Shown: one piece after another, positions 1-8,391 of the stretch
Layout: every line of letters begins with the position of its first letter
How positions within the stretch are numbered: the stretch's first letter is position 1
Origin: Atopobium minutum
Lineage (GTDB): Bacteria > Actinomycetota > Coriobacteriia > Coriobacteriales > Atopobiaceae
Reading direction: 5' to 3'
NCBI GenBank assembly: GCA_900105895.1
Contig: FNSH01000001.1
Location: forward strand, 124,001-188,000
DNA length: 64,000 nucleotides
Notes under the pieces: generated by a model
Databases searched by the model: none
What the model saw: the letters and a program-made list of their open reading frames with translations, nothing else
What the model was told of the DNA's origin: nothing
Translations under genes and position numbers: made by a program

Positions 1-1
1 C

Positions 2-283
2 AAGACAAGCACAGCGAGGCCCTGTCCCTCTGGAGTGAAAAAACGTTCCAATGCGGAGCTGCGTGAGCTGCGCAAGCGTCATGACTCTGTGGAACGTAAG
101 CTCGCTACTGCATCTGAAAAGTCTCATCAGATTGTTGAAGCAATGCATCAGGCAGATCCAACGGACTTTGCCAAGCTCCAAGCCTTACAAGAGGAGCTAG
201 AACAAGCACAGGCAAGGGTAGAGGAACTGGAAACGCAGTGGCTTGAGCTTGAAGAGCTATTGGAGGAGCAGCGCAATGCGTAG
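2..283 (+). CDS. ABC-F family ATPase, C-terminal coiled coil (partial)
   Basis: The reading frame is open from base 2, so the gene begins upstream of the window and only its last 93 residues are visible. They are charged and rich in Glu, Leu and Gln with heptad spacing. This resembles the C-terminal coiled-coil extension of Uup/EttA-type ABC-F proteins, which act on ribosomes or DNA rather than as transporters. No ATPase motif is inside the window, so the assignment rests on the tail alone; another coiled-coil protein is possible. Its last codons overlap the start of the next gene by 8 bases (ATGCGTAG), suggesting translational coupling. Confidence 0.6.
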   Translation, partial: KTSTARPCPSGVKKRSNAELRELRKRHDSVERKLATASEKSHQIVEAMHQADPTDFAKLQALQEELEQAQARVEELETQWLELEELLEEQRNA

Positions 284-2027
284 GCTTCTGCAACAATTTA
301 TGAAACCCTACACTTCAAAAGCTATTTTGGGCATTCTTACCAAAATGGTTGAGGTTGTGTTTGAGGTGCTCACACCGCTTGTGATAGCGCGCATGATTGA
401 CCATGGCGTACATACCCATAATGTAGCTGCGGTTATAGGCCTGGGTGTCTTGCTTTTGCTCTTTGCCGCGGTAAGTTATTGCTTTACCTTGATATGCCAA
501 AAGTGTGCTTCTGTCTGTAGCCAGGGTATCGGTACGGACATTCGTAATGCCTTATATGAACATATTTCACAGTTCTCTGCTGCCGAGCTTGATTTTTTTG
601 GTACACCTTCACTGGTTACCCGTCTTACCAATGACGTAAATCAAATCCAACTTGGCATTGCTCTAGGCATACGTCAGCTCACACGCTGGCCCTTGTTAGC
701 AATCGGCTCTATCATTGCCTGTTTTTCTTTAAACGTTGCGTTTGGTGCTGTGGCGCTGATAAGTACGGTACTCGTAAGCGTCATTTTCTTTGTTATTATG
801 CGTGCGTCAATTCCATTTTATAAGGATATGCAGAACAAATTAGATACGGTTTCTCAAATTACGCGAGAAGCCCTTTCAGGCGTGCGTGTTATCCGCGCAT
901 TCAGAAAAGATGCCTATGAATCCAAGCGTTTCTCGGCAGCTGCACAAAACCAAGCACAAATAGCCATTGGCGTAGGTAAACTGAGTGCACTGCTTAATCC
1001 CGCTACGTTTTTTGTCATGTATAGTGCGATCCTTATCATTTTGTGGATTTCAGCAGTATGGATTTCGGGAGACACACTTCCGGGCAGCACGCTAACACAA
1101 GGCCAGGTTATTGCCTGTGTTTCCTACATGACTACAACGCTGATCTCCATAGGATATTTGGCTAATTTGGTCATTGTTTTCTTGCGTGCCTGGGCTTCTT
1201 CCATGCGTATAGCCGAGGTGCTGGACACCCACCTGAGCATTACGGTACCCAGCACCCGCGTAGAACTTGATTGCACCGCAGCTGCTCTACGCTTTGAAAA
1301 CGTAAACTTTAGCTATAACGCAGCCACGCATGACGAAGCGCTTGCACTGCATGACGTAAGTTTTTCCATTCAGGCTGGTCAGACCCTGGGTATCATTGGT
1401 GGTACCGGATCTGGTAAATCCAGTCTGGCACAACTCATATGCCGCCTATACGATGTGACCAGTGGTTCTATTAGTTTGTTTGGCACCGATATTCAAGCCT
1501 ATCCGCTCCAACAGCTTCATGAACTCGTAGGATATGTGCCTCAAAAGACTTCATTGATAAGTGGCACCATTCGTTCCAACTTACTGTGGAGAAATCCTGC
1601 GGCAACAGATGAGCAGCTTTGGGATGCGCTCACTGTGGCTCAAGCGCAAGAATTTGTTGCACAAAAACCTAATCAGCTGGACAGCGTGGTAGAAGCTGGA
1701 GGAAAAAACTTTTCTGGAGGACAGCGCCAGCGCCTAACCATTGCACGTAGTTTGGTGCAGATGCCACGCATAGTGGTGTTGGATGATGCAGCCTCTGCAT
1801 TGGACTTTGCAACGGACGCTCGGCTCCGTGCAGCACTTGCCAACCTGGGTGAGGAGGTAACAAGCATTATTATTTCTCAGCGCGTCAGCGCCGTTATGCA
1901 TGCTGATGCCATTTTAGTGCTTGATCATGGACGTGTTGCCGGTTTGGGAGACCATGAAACGCTTTTGCGAGACTGTCCAATCTACCGGGAGATTTGTTTG
2001 TCTCAGTTAAGCAAAGAGGAGGTGTAG
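276..2027 (+). CDS. ABC exporter half-transporter, subunit 1 (degenerate Walker B)
   Basis: A fused permease/ATPase of 583 residues. The first ~310 residues are a six-helix exporter domain and the rest is the nucleotide-binding domain: Walker A near residue 375 (GGTGSGKS), signature FSGGQ near 477, Walker B near 500. Walker B reads VVLDD, with Asp where the catalytic Glu normally sits. That substitution is typical of the degenerate half of heterodimeric exporters such as LmrCD, BmrCD or TM287/288. I chose ATG 276 because GGAGGAG lies just upstream; the frame also opens earlier at a TTG. The partner subunit follows 5 bases after the stop. The substrate cannot be told; lipids, drugs or peptides are all possible. 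Confidence 0.88.
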   Translation: MRRLLQQFMKPYTSKAILGILTKMVEVVFEVLTPLVIARMIDHGVHTHNVAAVIGLGVLLLLFAAVSYCFTLICQKCASVCSQGIGTDIRNALYEHISQFSAAELDFFGTPSLVTRLTNDVNQIQLGIALGIRQLTRWPLLAIGSIIACFSLNVAFGAVALISTVLVSVIFFVIMRASIPFYKDMQNKLDTVSQITREALSGVRVIRAFRKDAYESKRFSAAAQNQAQIAIGVGKLSALLNPATFFVMYSAILIILWISAVWISGDTLPGSTLTQGQVIACVSYMTTTLISIGYLANLVIVFLRAWASSMRIAEVLDTHLSITVPSTRVELDCTAAALRFENVNFSYNAATHDEALALHDVSFSIQAGQTLGIIGGTGSGKSSLAQLICRLYDVTSGSISLFGTDIQAYPLQQLHELVGYVPQKTSLISGTIRSNLLWRNPAATDEQLWDALTVAQAQEFVAQKPNQLDSVVEAGGKNFSGGQRQRLTIARSLVQMPRIVVLDDAASALDFATDARLRAALANLGEEVTSIIISQRVSAVMHADAILVLDHGRVAGLGDHETLLRDCPIYREICLSQLSKEEV

Positions 2028-2032
2028 CGCAG

Positions 2033-3892
2033 ATGGCAAATGCATATACTGGTGCCGGCGGAGGAGCGGCGGTTATCTCTACCATTCGTAATACCGATCC
2101 CAAGCAACCGCACGACAACGCTTACCAACTTGATGCCAGCTCCTATTCGGTCAAACAGGTCTTGTGGTGGATTTTCTCGGTTATAAAACCTCATATATGG
2201 CTGGTTTTGATAGCGTTTGTTGCAAGCGCTGGATCGGTTGTCTTGCAGCTTTATGTTCCCATTCTTATTGGACGAGGCATAGATTTGCTTGTTGGCGCTA
2301 GTGTCGTATTGTACAAACCAATGCTTACCCTCTTGCAGCAAAGTGCCTTTGTCATGGCTGGTGCTGCACTGTTACAGTGGGTTGCCAGCTACAGTACCAA
2401 TAGGCTGTCTTACACAACCGTGCGAGACCTGCGTACCCTGGCATATGACAAGTTTAATACCCTTCCTTTATCATATATTGATTCTCATGCTCATGGTGAT
2501 TTGCTTTCTCGCATTACCAATGACGTTGATCAGCTGGGTGACGGCTTGCTTCAGGGACTCAGCCAGTTCTTTACGGGAATGGTAACTATCGTTGGTACGC
2601 TGGTTTTTATGTTTAGTATCTCTATTCCCGTAGGACTTATTGTGATACTTATCACTCCGCTGTCCATTGTGGCGGCAAGCCTTATTGCGCGTTTCTCGGC
2701 ACGATATTTTGCGGGCGCTCAGCAACTGCAGGGTAATCTTGGTGGCTATGCAGAGGAGTTCATTGGTAATCAAAACCTGGTTGCCGCATTTGGCTATCAA
2801 ACAGCAGCACAAAAGCAGTTTGGCCATATTAATCAAGATCTATACGTTGCAGGGGAGAAAGCGCAGTTTATAAGCTCACTTTCCAATCCCAGCACACGTT
2901 TGGTTAACAACATCACCTATGCCGTGGTGGCTGTGGTAGGCGTTGTCTGCATGCTTACTGGTGTGCCATCCGTCCTTACCGCTGGTCAGGTGCAAAGTTT
3001 TTTGGCGTACTCCAACCAATATATGAAACCCTTTAATGAGATCTCTGCTGTAGTAACACAAATTCAAACGGCTTTTGCATCTGCGCGACGAATTCTTGCG
3101 CTTCTTGATGCTCCAGAAAGCACCGAGAATCCTCATGCACAGCCATTGCCTACCAGCAAAAAGGGTGAAATTGAGTTTAAAAACGTATCCTTTTCCTACA
3201 CGCGCGAGAAACCCTTTTTGCATGATCTCAGTTTCCATGTGCTACCAGGACAAACCGTTGCATTGGTTGGACCAACGGGCTGTGGCAAAACTACGCTCAT
3301 CAACCTACTTTTGCGCTTTTACGATCCCGTTAGCGGGCAAATTGTGGTAAATGGTCAGGACATTACAAAGACCACGCGAGAAAGTCTCCGGGAGGCTTTT
3401 GGCATGGTTTTACAGGATACCTGGCTGTTTAAGGGAACGATTAAACAAAACATTGCCTATGGTAAAGCTGATGCAACGACCGAGCAAATCATACAGGCTG
3501 CCAAAATGGCTCATGCACACAAGTTCATCCAGCAGCTTCCAAAAGGCTACGATACGCTGATTGATGAAGAGGGTGGCCTGTTAAGCCAAGGTCAACGCCA
3601 GCTGTTGTGCATCGCTCGTGTTATGTTGGCAGATCCTTCCATTTTGCTGTTGGATGAGGCTACCAGCTCTATTGATACCCGTACCGAACGACAAGTACAG
3701 GATGCCTTTGATTGCATGATGCAGGGTCGTACGTCACTTGTGGTAGCACATCGTCTCTCTACGATCCGCAATGCCGACTGCATTTTAGTTATCAACAACG
3801 GCACAATCATCGAGCGCGGCACCCACGATGACCTTCTTGCTCAAGATGGATTTTATGCCACGTTGTATCAGAGCCAGTTTGAAAATGCGTAA
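2033..3892 (+). CDS. ABC exporter half-transporter, subunit 2 (canonical Walker B)
   Basis: Partner of the preceding gene, 619 residues. An N-terminal extension of about 45 residues precedes a six-helix exporter domain and an ATPase domain. Walker A (GPTGCGKT) is near residue 412, the signature near 516 and Walker B (LLLDEATSS) near 540 with the catalytic Glu present. The signature is LSQGQ instead of LSGGQ. This complements subunit 1: one composite ATP site should be degenerate (subunit 1 Walker B plus this signature) and the other competent. ATG 2033 follows GAGGAGG at 2016; the in-frame TTG at 1994 is less likely. A 12-bp palindrome (GAACTGCAGTTC, 3895-3906) follows the stop. Confidence 0.9.
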   Translation: MANAYTGAGGGAAVISTIRNTDPKQPHDNAYQLDASSYSVKQVLWWIFSVIKPHIWLVLIAFVASAGSVVLQLYVPILIGRGIDLLVGASVVLYKPMLTLLQQSAFVMAGAALLQWVASYSTNRLSYTTVRDLRTLAYDKFNTLPLSYIDSHAHGDLLSRITNDVDQLGDGLLQGLSQFFTGMVTIVGTLVFMFSISIPVGLIVILITPLSIVAASLIARFSARYFAGAQQLQGNLGGYAEEFIGNQNLVAAFGYQTAAQKQFGHINQDLYVAGEKAQFISSLSNPSTRLVNNITYAVVAVVGVVCMLTGVPSVLTAGQVQSFLAYSNQYMKPFNEISAVVTQIQTAFASARRILALLDAPESTENPHAQPLPTSKKGEIEFKNVSFSYTREKPFLHDLSFHVLPGQTVALVGPTGCGKTTLINLLLRFYDPVSGQIVVNGQDITKTTRESLREAFGMVLQDTWLFKGTIKQNIAYGKADATTEQIIQAAKMAHAHKFIQQLPKGYDTLIDEEGGLLSQGQRQLLCIARVMLADPSILLLDEATSSIDTRTERQVQDAFDCMMQGRTSLVVAHRLSTIRNADCILVINNGTIIERGTHDDLLAQDGFYATLYQSQFENA

Positions 3893-4019
3893 AAGAACTG
3901 CAGTTCAAAAGCCTTGTTAGTTTGCATTGCTACCAGCAACGAACGCATATGCATACGATGGTGCTAGATAAAGGGTTGCATACGTTTTTGTAGCAGTTTT
4001 GTAGCAAAGGAGTACCGCT

Positions 4020-4529
4020 ATGCTCAGCACCAATATCAAGATGCTTCGTAAAACACAGGGCTTATCGCAAGAAGAACTTGCTTTGAAGCTTCATGTCGTA
4101 CGACAGACCGTTTCTAAATGGGAAAAGGGACTCTCTGTTCCTGATGCGGATATGCTACTAGTACTTGCAGAAGTGCTGGATACATCCGTAAGCACCTTGC
4201 TTGGTGAGGATATTCCAGAACAACAAGCAGATGAACTTAAAACGCTTGCCACTAAATTGGAGCTAATCAATCAACAGCTTGCAGACCAAAAACACGATCG
4301 ACAAAAGCGTCTTCAAATTGCGCTTATCGCTCTGTGCACCCTTGTGGTACTGCTCTTTATTTTCTTTATAACGCTTGATGGTTCCTATCTCAACTGGGAT
4401 TCTGCAGATCCAGAGCTGATGATTGTAGCTGTTGGACTGCATGCGCTTGAGTGGGTGTTTGTAAGAATTGCCCCGCTCGTACTCGTGCTGACACTGTATG
4501 GTTTGTATCGTCTACGTTCCCATAGGTAA
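4020..4529 (+). CDS. XRE-family regulator with C-terminal membrane anchor
   Basis: 169 residues. Residues ~1-60 form a Cro/C1-type helix-turn-helix, with the recognition region LALKLHVVRQTVSKWEKG and the following SVPDADMLL typical of Firmicute/Actinobacterial XRE regulators. A hydrophobic segment at ~100-121 and another at ~148-165 suggest a membrane-tethered transcription factor. AAGGAG lies 8 bases before ATG 4020. It follows the ABC exporter by 127 bases on the same strand, so local control of that exporter is plausible, but no binding site can be assigned with confidence. TTTTGTAGCA repeats occur just before the gene. Confidence 0.8.
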   Translation: MLSTNIKMLRKTQGLSQEELALKLHVVRQTVSKWEKGLSVPDADMLLVLAEVLDTSVSTLLGEDIPEQQADELKTLATKLELINQQLADQKHDRQKRLQIALIALCTLVVLLFIFFITLDGSYLNWDSADPELMIVAVGLHALEWVFVRIAPLVLVLTLYGLYRLRSHR

Positions 4530-4559
4530 CTACCTGAGAACTACCTGAGAACTACCTGT
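4528..4559 (+). repeat. 11-bp tandem repeat, 2.9 copies
   Basis: AACTACCTGAG is repeated head to tail (4528, 4539, 4550), starting inside the stop codon of the XRE gene; the third copy ends after ten bases. It is non-coding. No function is evident; replication slippage is the simple origin. Confidence 0.8.
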
Positions 4560-4625
4560 AGCACCCAAGCCTGACCATCAGGCCCACAGACGTTGCGGTC
4601 ACCACAAACAAAGAGTCTAGCTAAC

Positions 4626-4656
4626 AAAAAAGCCAGGCGAGAAAACCCGTCTGGCT
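4626..4656 (-). terminator. Intrinsic terminator of tRNA-Pro
   Basis: On the minus strand a 9-bp stem (AGCCAGACG with CGCCTGGCT, one G-U pair) is followed by six T. It lies 11 bases after the encoded CCA of the tRNA. The stem-loop contains one copy of the octamer CGAGAAAA that is over-represented across the window. Confidence 0.85.
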
Positions 4657-4667
4657 TCCTATGTTAC

Positions 4668-4744
<77 letters not shown>

Positions 4745-4987
4745 TAAAGATATGCTCATTGAGCACGAGGAATAACTTACCATTCATCAGAGATGCTTTC
4801 AAGCAAAACTTTTGTTTTAACTCAAAAACTTCTCTCATTACACGGAGGCTTCACGCCATACACTTTACAATCTTAGGGAGTATGTGCGCTTTATCAAAGA
4901 GGCGTTTTTAGACGATTGATAGGGTAGGATTAATCCGTGTTTATCGCTACACAGGTATCTGTCATTCAAACTTTGCAAGGGTAGTGC

Positions 4988-5737
4988 ATGGTCCAGAATC
5001 GCCACATAAAAGAACGTGTTAAGAACGACCTTAAAAATAAGGCTGACCATGATGCGTTAACTGCACAACAGACCGGTAATACCACCAGTCCCGTTGGTAC
5101 ACCAGATAATCCCAGCACCCGCATTGTTACGCTTGCAAATGCTATTACCTTTACGCGTTTGATTTTTACGCTTATCTTTCTCTACCTTTTTGTGACACAT
5201 GAGAATCGCTATCTTGCGCTCATTTTTTATGTCACCGCGGCGCTTACAGATTTTGTCGATGGTCAAGTAGCCCGTCGTACTCAAACGGTCAGCTGGGTTG
5301 GCAAGATTATGGATCCTATTATGGATCGTGTGCTGCTTTTTACGGGTGTTTTGGGCTTAGTCCTTACCAATGAGTTGCCCCTCTGGACTGCAATTTTTGT
5401 CATTGGTCGAGATACCTATCTTGCTATTGGTGCCCAAATCGTACAAAAGTATCGGCGACGCCCGGTAGATGTTATCTTTATTGGCAAGATAACCACCGCA
5501 CTGCTTATGTTTGGTTTTAGTGATCTGCTCTTGGGACTTCCCATGCTAAAAGGCATGCATCTTGTGAGCATAAACTGGTTGCCGCTTCTTAACGAGACAC
5601 CCGCGCCACTTGGCATGCTTGCCGTGTATATAGGTGTGGTTTGTTCTCTTATTACAGCTATTATGTACACCAAAACCGGCGTTTCCATCATTCGTTCAGC
5701 TCGTTCAGATCAAAAGGACTCAGTATCACATGTGTAG
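4988..5737 (+). CDS. CDP-alcohol phosphatidyltransferase family protein
   Basis: 249 residues, a membrane enzyme of the family that moves a phosphatidyl group from CDP-diacylglycerol to an alcohol. The defining motif DG-x2-AR-x8-G-x3-D-x3-D is complete at about residues 89-111 (begins DFVDGQVARR), with several hydrophobic segments around it. A polar ~45-residue N-terminal tail precedes the first membrane helix. A second family member, pgsA, lies at 27981-28604, so this copy could be a paralogue such as a cardiolipin-type synthase. The acceptor alcohol cannot be read from sequence. ATG 4988 has AAGGG upstream. Its last codons overlap the next gene by 8 bases. Confidence 0.85.
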   Translation: MVQNRHIKERVKNDLKNKADHDALTAQQTGNTTSPVGTPDNPSTRIVTLANAITFTRLIFTLIFLYLFVTHENRYLALIFYVTAALTDFVDGQVARRTQTVSWVGKIMDPIMDRVLLFTGVLGLVLTNELPLWTAIFVIGRDTYLAIGAQIVQKYRRRPVDVIFIGKITTALLMFGFSDLLLGLPMLKGMHLVSINWLPLLNETPAPLGMLAVYIGVVCSLITAIMYTKTGVSIIRSARSDQKDSVSHV

Positions 5738-6881
5738 GGCAAAACAGTTTCTTACTTCGGTTCTTGTTGTTGCCGTTATCATAAGCGTTAGTCTCACACC
5801 GCTTACCAGCGCTTTTGCTGCAGAGGCCTCCACATCTGATGAACCTCAGCTTTCTGAAGCTCAAGCTGCCATAATTGCTGATGCTTCTGGACAGACGCTG
5901 TGGTCAAAAAATGAGGATATGCAGATGAGCCTAGCATCTGTAACCAAAATTATGACTGCTATGGTGGCCTTGGATTCCGGAATAGATCTCAATGCAAGCT
6001 ATACCATGACTGCTGTAGATCTTGGTCCCTATTCTCAAACCGCTGGATACAAAGAAAATGATCAGGCTACTTTTTCTGATCTGCTTGATGTCATGCTGGT
6101 TTTCTCGGCTAACGATGCTGCTACAGAGATTGCACGTATTGTAGCTGGTCATGAGGATAAATTTGTTGAGCTCATGAACAAAAAGGCACAAGAGCTTGGC
6201 ATGACACACACGCATTTTACTAACGTACATGGACTGGAGGATGCGGGAAAGCACTATTCCTCCGTTCATGACATGGTAATCATGGGGCGCTATGCGCTGC
6301 TGCATTATCCACTCATTGCTCAGGTCGTTACCAAACGCTCGGTAACCGTTTCTATTAATAACCAAAACAAAACGTTTGAGTCAACCGATCAGCTCATGGA
6401 AACATATAAGGGTCTTTTGGGCATCAAAACCGGTTCCGTTGAGTCTGGCACCACCTTTTTAGCGGCTGCTCAGCGTAGAGGCGTGCGCCTGTATGCTGCC
6501 GTGCTCGGCTGCCAAACAAATGATGGTCGTTTTGCAGATAGTGCAGCCCTTCTGGACTGGGGTTTTTCTCACATGCAGGAACAAACGCTCGCAACACAGG
6601 ATACCGTCGTGCGCTGGGCACCGTTTGCTTACAACTTTAGCTTTAAGTGTCCCATCTATACGTCTGAAGCAACGGGTGCGGTTTTTGACGGTGCAACCCT
6701 TTCGTATGATTCATGGCAGTATCGTACCAATACCTTAGTGACCGCTCAGGATGCTTATGGTGTCACTCGCTGGTACCAAGGGGAGCGTACGGTTGCGATT
6801 TGTTCCTACTACGCAGGTACCCCGGTGCTGGGCGTACCCTCATACGACATCTTTACAACACCTTCCTTCTACCATGCCTAA
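5730..6881 (+). CDS. Serine-type D-Ala-D-Ala carboxypeptidase (S11 family)
   Basis: 383 residues; trims the terminal D-Ala of peptidoglycan stem peptides outside the membrane. An N-terminal signal peptide ends around Ala29-Ala32. All three penicillin-binding motifs are present: SVTK (Ser70, Lys73), SAN (129-131) and KTG (233-235). The C-terminal part after ~270 is divergent and could be the usual beta-rich dimerisation region; no clear membrane anchor follows it. The start ATG 5730 overlaps the end of the upstream gene and has AAAGGA 12 bases before it; a longer frame starting at 5634 lies inside the upstream gene and is rejected because it hides the signal peptide. Confidence 0.9.
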   Translation: MCRAKQFLTSVLVVAVIISVSLTPLTSAFAAEASTSDEPQLSEAQAAIIADASGQTLWSKNEDMQMSLASVTKIMTAMVALDSGIDLNASYTMTAVDLGPYSQTAGYKENDQATFSDLLDVMLVFSANDAATEIARIVAGHEDKFVELMNKKAQELGMTHTHFTNVHGLEDAGKHYSSVHDMVIMGRYALLHYPLIAQVVTKRSVTVSINNQNKTFESTDQLMETYKGLLGIKTGSVESGTTFLAAAQRRGVRLYAAVLGCQTNDGRFADSAALLDWGFSHMQEQTLATQDTVVRWAPFAYNFSFKCPIYTSEATGAVFDGATLSYDSWQYRTNTLVTAQDAYGVTRWYQGERTVAICSYYAGTPVLGVPSYDIFTTPSFYHA

Positions 6882-6890
6882 GGACACCCT

Positions 6891-7715
6891 ATGAACCTTG
6901 ATAAGGAGCACCTGCTGCTTGGCGGCGTAATGGCTCAACGATATAGAACTCAGGTAGTTTTGCACTACCATTCCACTTCTGACGAGAAAACTGCGCTACT
7001 TCAATCCTGTGGTCTTACCCATCTTTCCGATCTGGGCATGATGCTTGTACGTGGCTCAGATGCACCACAGCTTATACAGGCTGCTATAGCCTGTGAATTA
7101 CCTGCGGTGGGATCCTGTGCGTACGGGGCTGTTCTCTCTGGCGATGCTGCTTTGCTCAGTGTTCCTTTGGTAGTTCGTACCGGAGATACTGAGTTTTTAC
7201 TTGTAGATGGCTCTTCTCGCTTTGAGCTGCTCTTTGAATGGATCTCATGGCTGTCTTGTGTGGAGCAAGACGGCATTGCTCCTTATGCAAACACGTCGGT
7301 GAGCAATGAATCTTCTGCCCTGGTTCCTTTGCAGCTTGCTGGTCCACAAGCAGGCGCTGTGCTATCTGATTATGTAGAACAAGCCACTTACCTGCCCAAG
7401 ATGCACTGTGTGGCTAACCTTACTCTCGACACTACACTGAGCATTGTTTTGCATAACAGTCTTGCTCAACAAGATTGTTATACGGTGCTGCTTCCACCAG
7501 CTGCTGCTCCAGTATTTTGGAGAAGCTTTTTGTCTTTTGCAGAGGTTAAACCTGTGGGCTACGATGTGATACAAGAGCTGGAACGTAAACAAAATCCCTG
7601 GACAAGCGCGCTATCTCATTCTGATCGTATAAGCGCCACCCGCAGTATGCTTACAGATTGGCATATTTGCAGAACTTCAGATGATTTTATCGGCGCTCGT
7701 GCGCTTGCTCAGTAA
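6891..7715 (+). CDS. GcvT-like folate-binding-fold protein, divergent and short
   Basis: 274 residues, against about 360 for the glycine cleavage T protein and about 325 for YgfZ. Matches to the GcvT fold are seen near the N-terminus (GLTHLSDLGMMLVRGSDA), in the middle (LQLAGPQAGAVL), in PVGYDVIQELER and in the closing DDFIGARAL. No other glycine-cleavage gene is nearby. A tetrahydrofolate-dependent enzyme or a YgfZ-like Fe-S assembly factor are both possible; the Cys-containing YgfZ signature is not evident. AAGGA precedes ATG 6891. It sits 9 bases after the carboxypeptidase, probably in one operon. Function is uncertain. Confidence 0.6.
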   Translation: MNLDKEHLLLGGVMAQRYRTQVVLHYHSTSDEKTALLQSCGLTHLSDLGMMLVRGSDAPQLIQAAIACELPAVGSCAYGAVLSGDAALLSVPLVVRTGDTEFLLVDGSSRFELLFEWISWLSCVEQDGIAPYANTSVSNESSALVPLQLAGPQAGAVLSDYVEQATYLPKMHCVANLTLDTTLSIVLHNSLAQQDCYTVLLPPAAAPVFWRSFLSFAEVKPVGYDVIQELERKQNPWTSALSHSDRISATRSMLTDWHICRTSDDFIGARALAQ

Positions 7716-7963
7716 GAGCCACAGTTCTTATTACATACGTCCATATGCCTCAATGTACTTCAAGGAGCCTTAAGTAAGAGTCTGCTTGAGCTTGAGGAAA
7801 ACTTCTCTCTAAAGGTAAAGGTAGCTAGAGGGAATATCTACTTGAGCTTAAGGGAGTCTATTTGAGGAAACATACCGTCTGGCATAAAGTTTAGGTATAG
7901 ATTGAACATATTCCAATTAAGACGGGTACAATTGTAGACATCATACTTTTTAAGGAGCATACG
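7716..7963. other. Intergenic leader of garA-like gene with direct repeats
   Basis: 248 bases without a gene. Two 17-bp direct repeats with two mismatches, TCTGCTTGAGCTTGAGG (7781-7797) and TCTACTTGAGCTTAAGG (7837-7853), are offset by 56 bases and lie upstream of a possible promoter for the FHA gene. They look like regulator sites, but no regulator can be named. Confidence 0.5.
7902..7932 (+). promoter_or_regulatory. Candidate promoter of garA-like gene
   Basis: TTGAAC (7902-7907) and TACAAT (7927-7932) are separated by 19 bases, about 31 bases before ATG 7964. The spacing is long, so this is tentative. Confidence 0.4.
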
Positions 7964-8377
7964 ATGGCACAAGGATTTACCACCCCAGAGGATGGGGACG
8001 CAACTAAAATGTTTCGCATTCCTTCTCAGGATGCCACTATGCCCGATCTGATGGGTACGCGCACTATCGTTAACCCCTCTTTGAGCATTGTAAAAGGTCC
8101 ACAAGCAGGCATGTCGTTTGAGCTGGATCAAGACTCCATCACCATTGGTCGTGATCCTTCTAATAGCGTCTTTCTCAACGATATGACGGTGTCGCGTCAT
8201 CATGCCCGTATTGACCTGTCCAATATCGCCTCTGGATTTGCCACAATTGAGGATCTAAGCTCTCTTAATGGTACTTGGGTAAACGGCGCTATTGTGTCTC
8301 AGGCACAAATCTGCGACGGTGCCTCCATCCAAATTGGTACGTTTTACATGGTGTTCCATAGCAATACTTCCGTATAG
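7964..8377 (+). CDS. garA: FHA-domain regulator, GarA/OdhI type
   Basis: 137 residues: a ~40-residue flexible N-terminus then one forkhead-associated domain with GRD, SRHHA and NGTWVNG, the phosphothreonine-binding residues. In mycobacteria and corynebacteria GarA/OdhI controls 2-oxoglutarate and glutamate metabolism after Ser/Thr kinases phosphorylate an N-terminal ETT motif. That motif is not seen here; threonines at DATKMF and GTRTI are the candidates instead. The next gene is FtsR-like, the same order as in those genera, which supports the call. AAGGAG lies 7 bases before ATG 7964. The targets in this organism are unknown. Confidence 0.78.
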   Translation: MAQGFTTPEDGDATKMFRIPSQDATMPDLMGTRTIVNPSLSIVKGPQAGMSFELDQDSITIGRDPSNSVFLNDMTVSRHHARIDLSNIASGFATIEDLSSLNGTWVNGAIVSQAQICDGASIQIGTFYMVFHSNTSV

Positions 8378-8391
8378 CAAGGTAGATACTC

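Noticed and set aside
3895..3906. GAACTGCAGTTC as a fifth LexA box before the XRE gene
   Set aside because: It fits GAAC-N4-GTTC, but the centre TGCA differs from the A-rich first half seen in the four real boxes, it directly follows a stop codon and lies 114 bases from the next start with no promoter around it.
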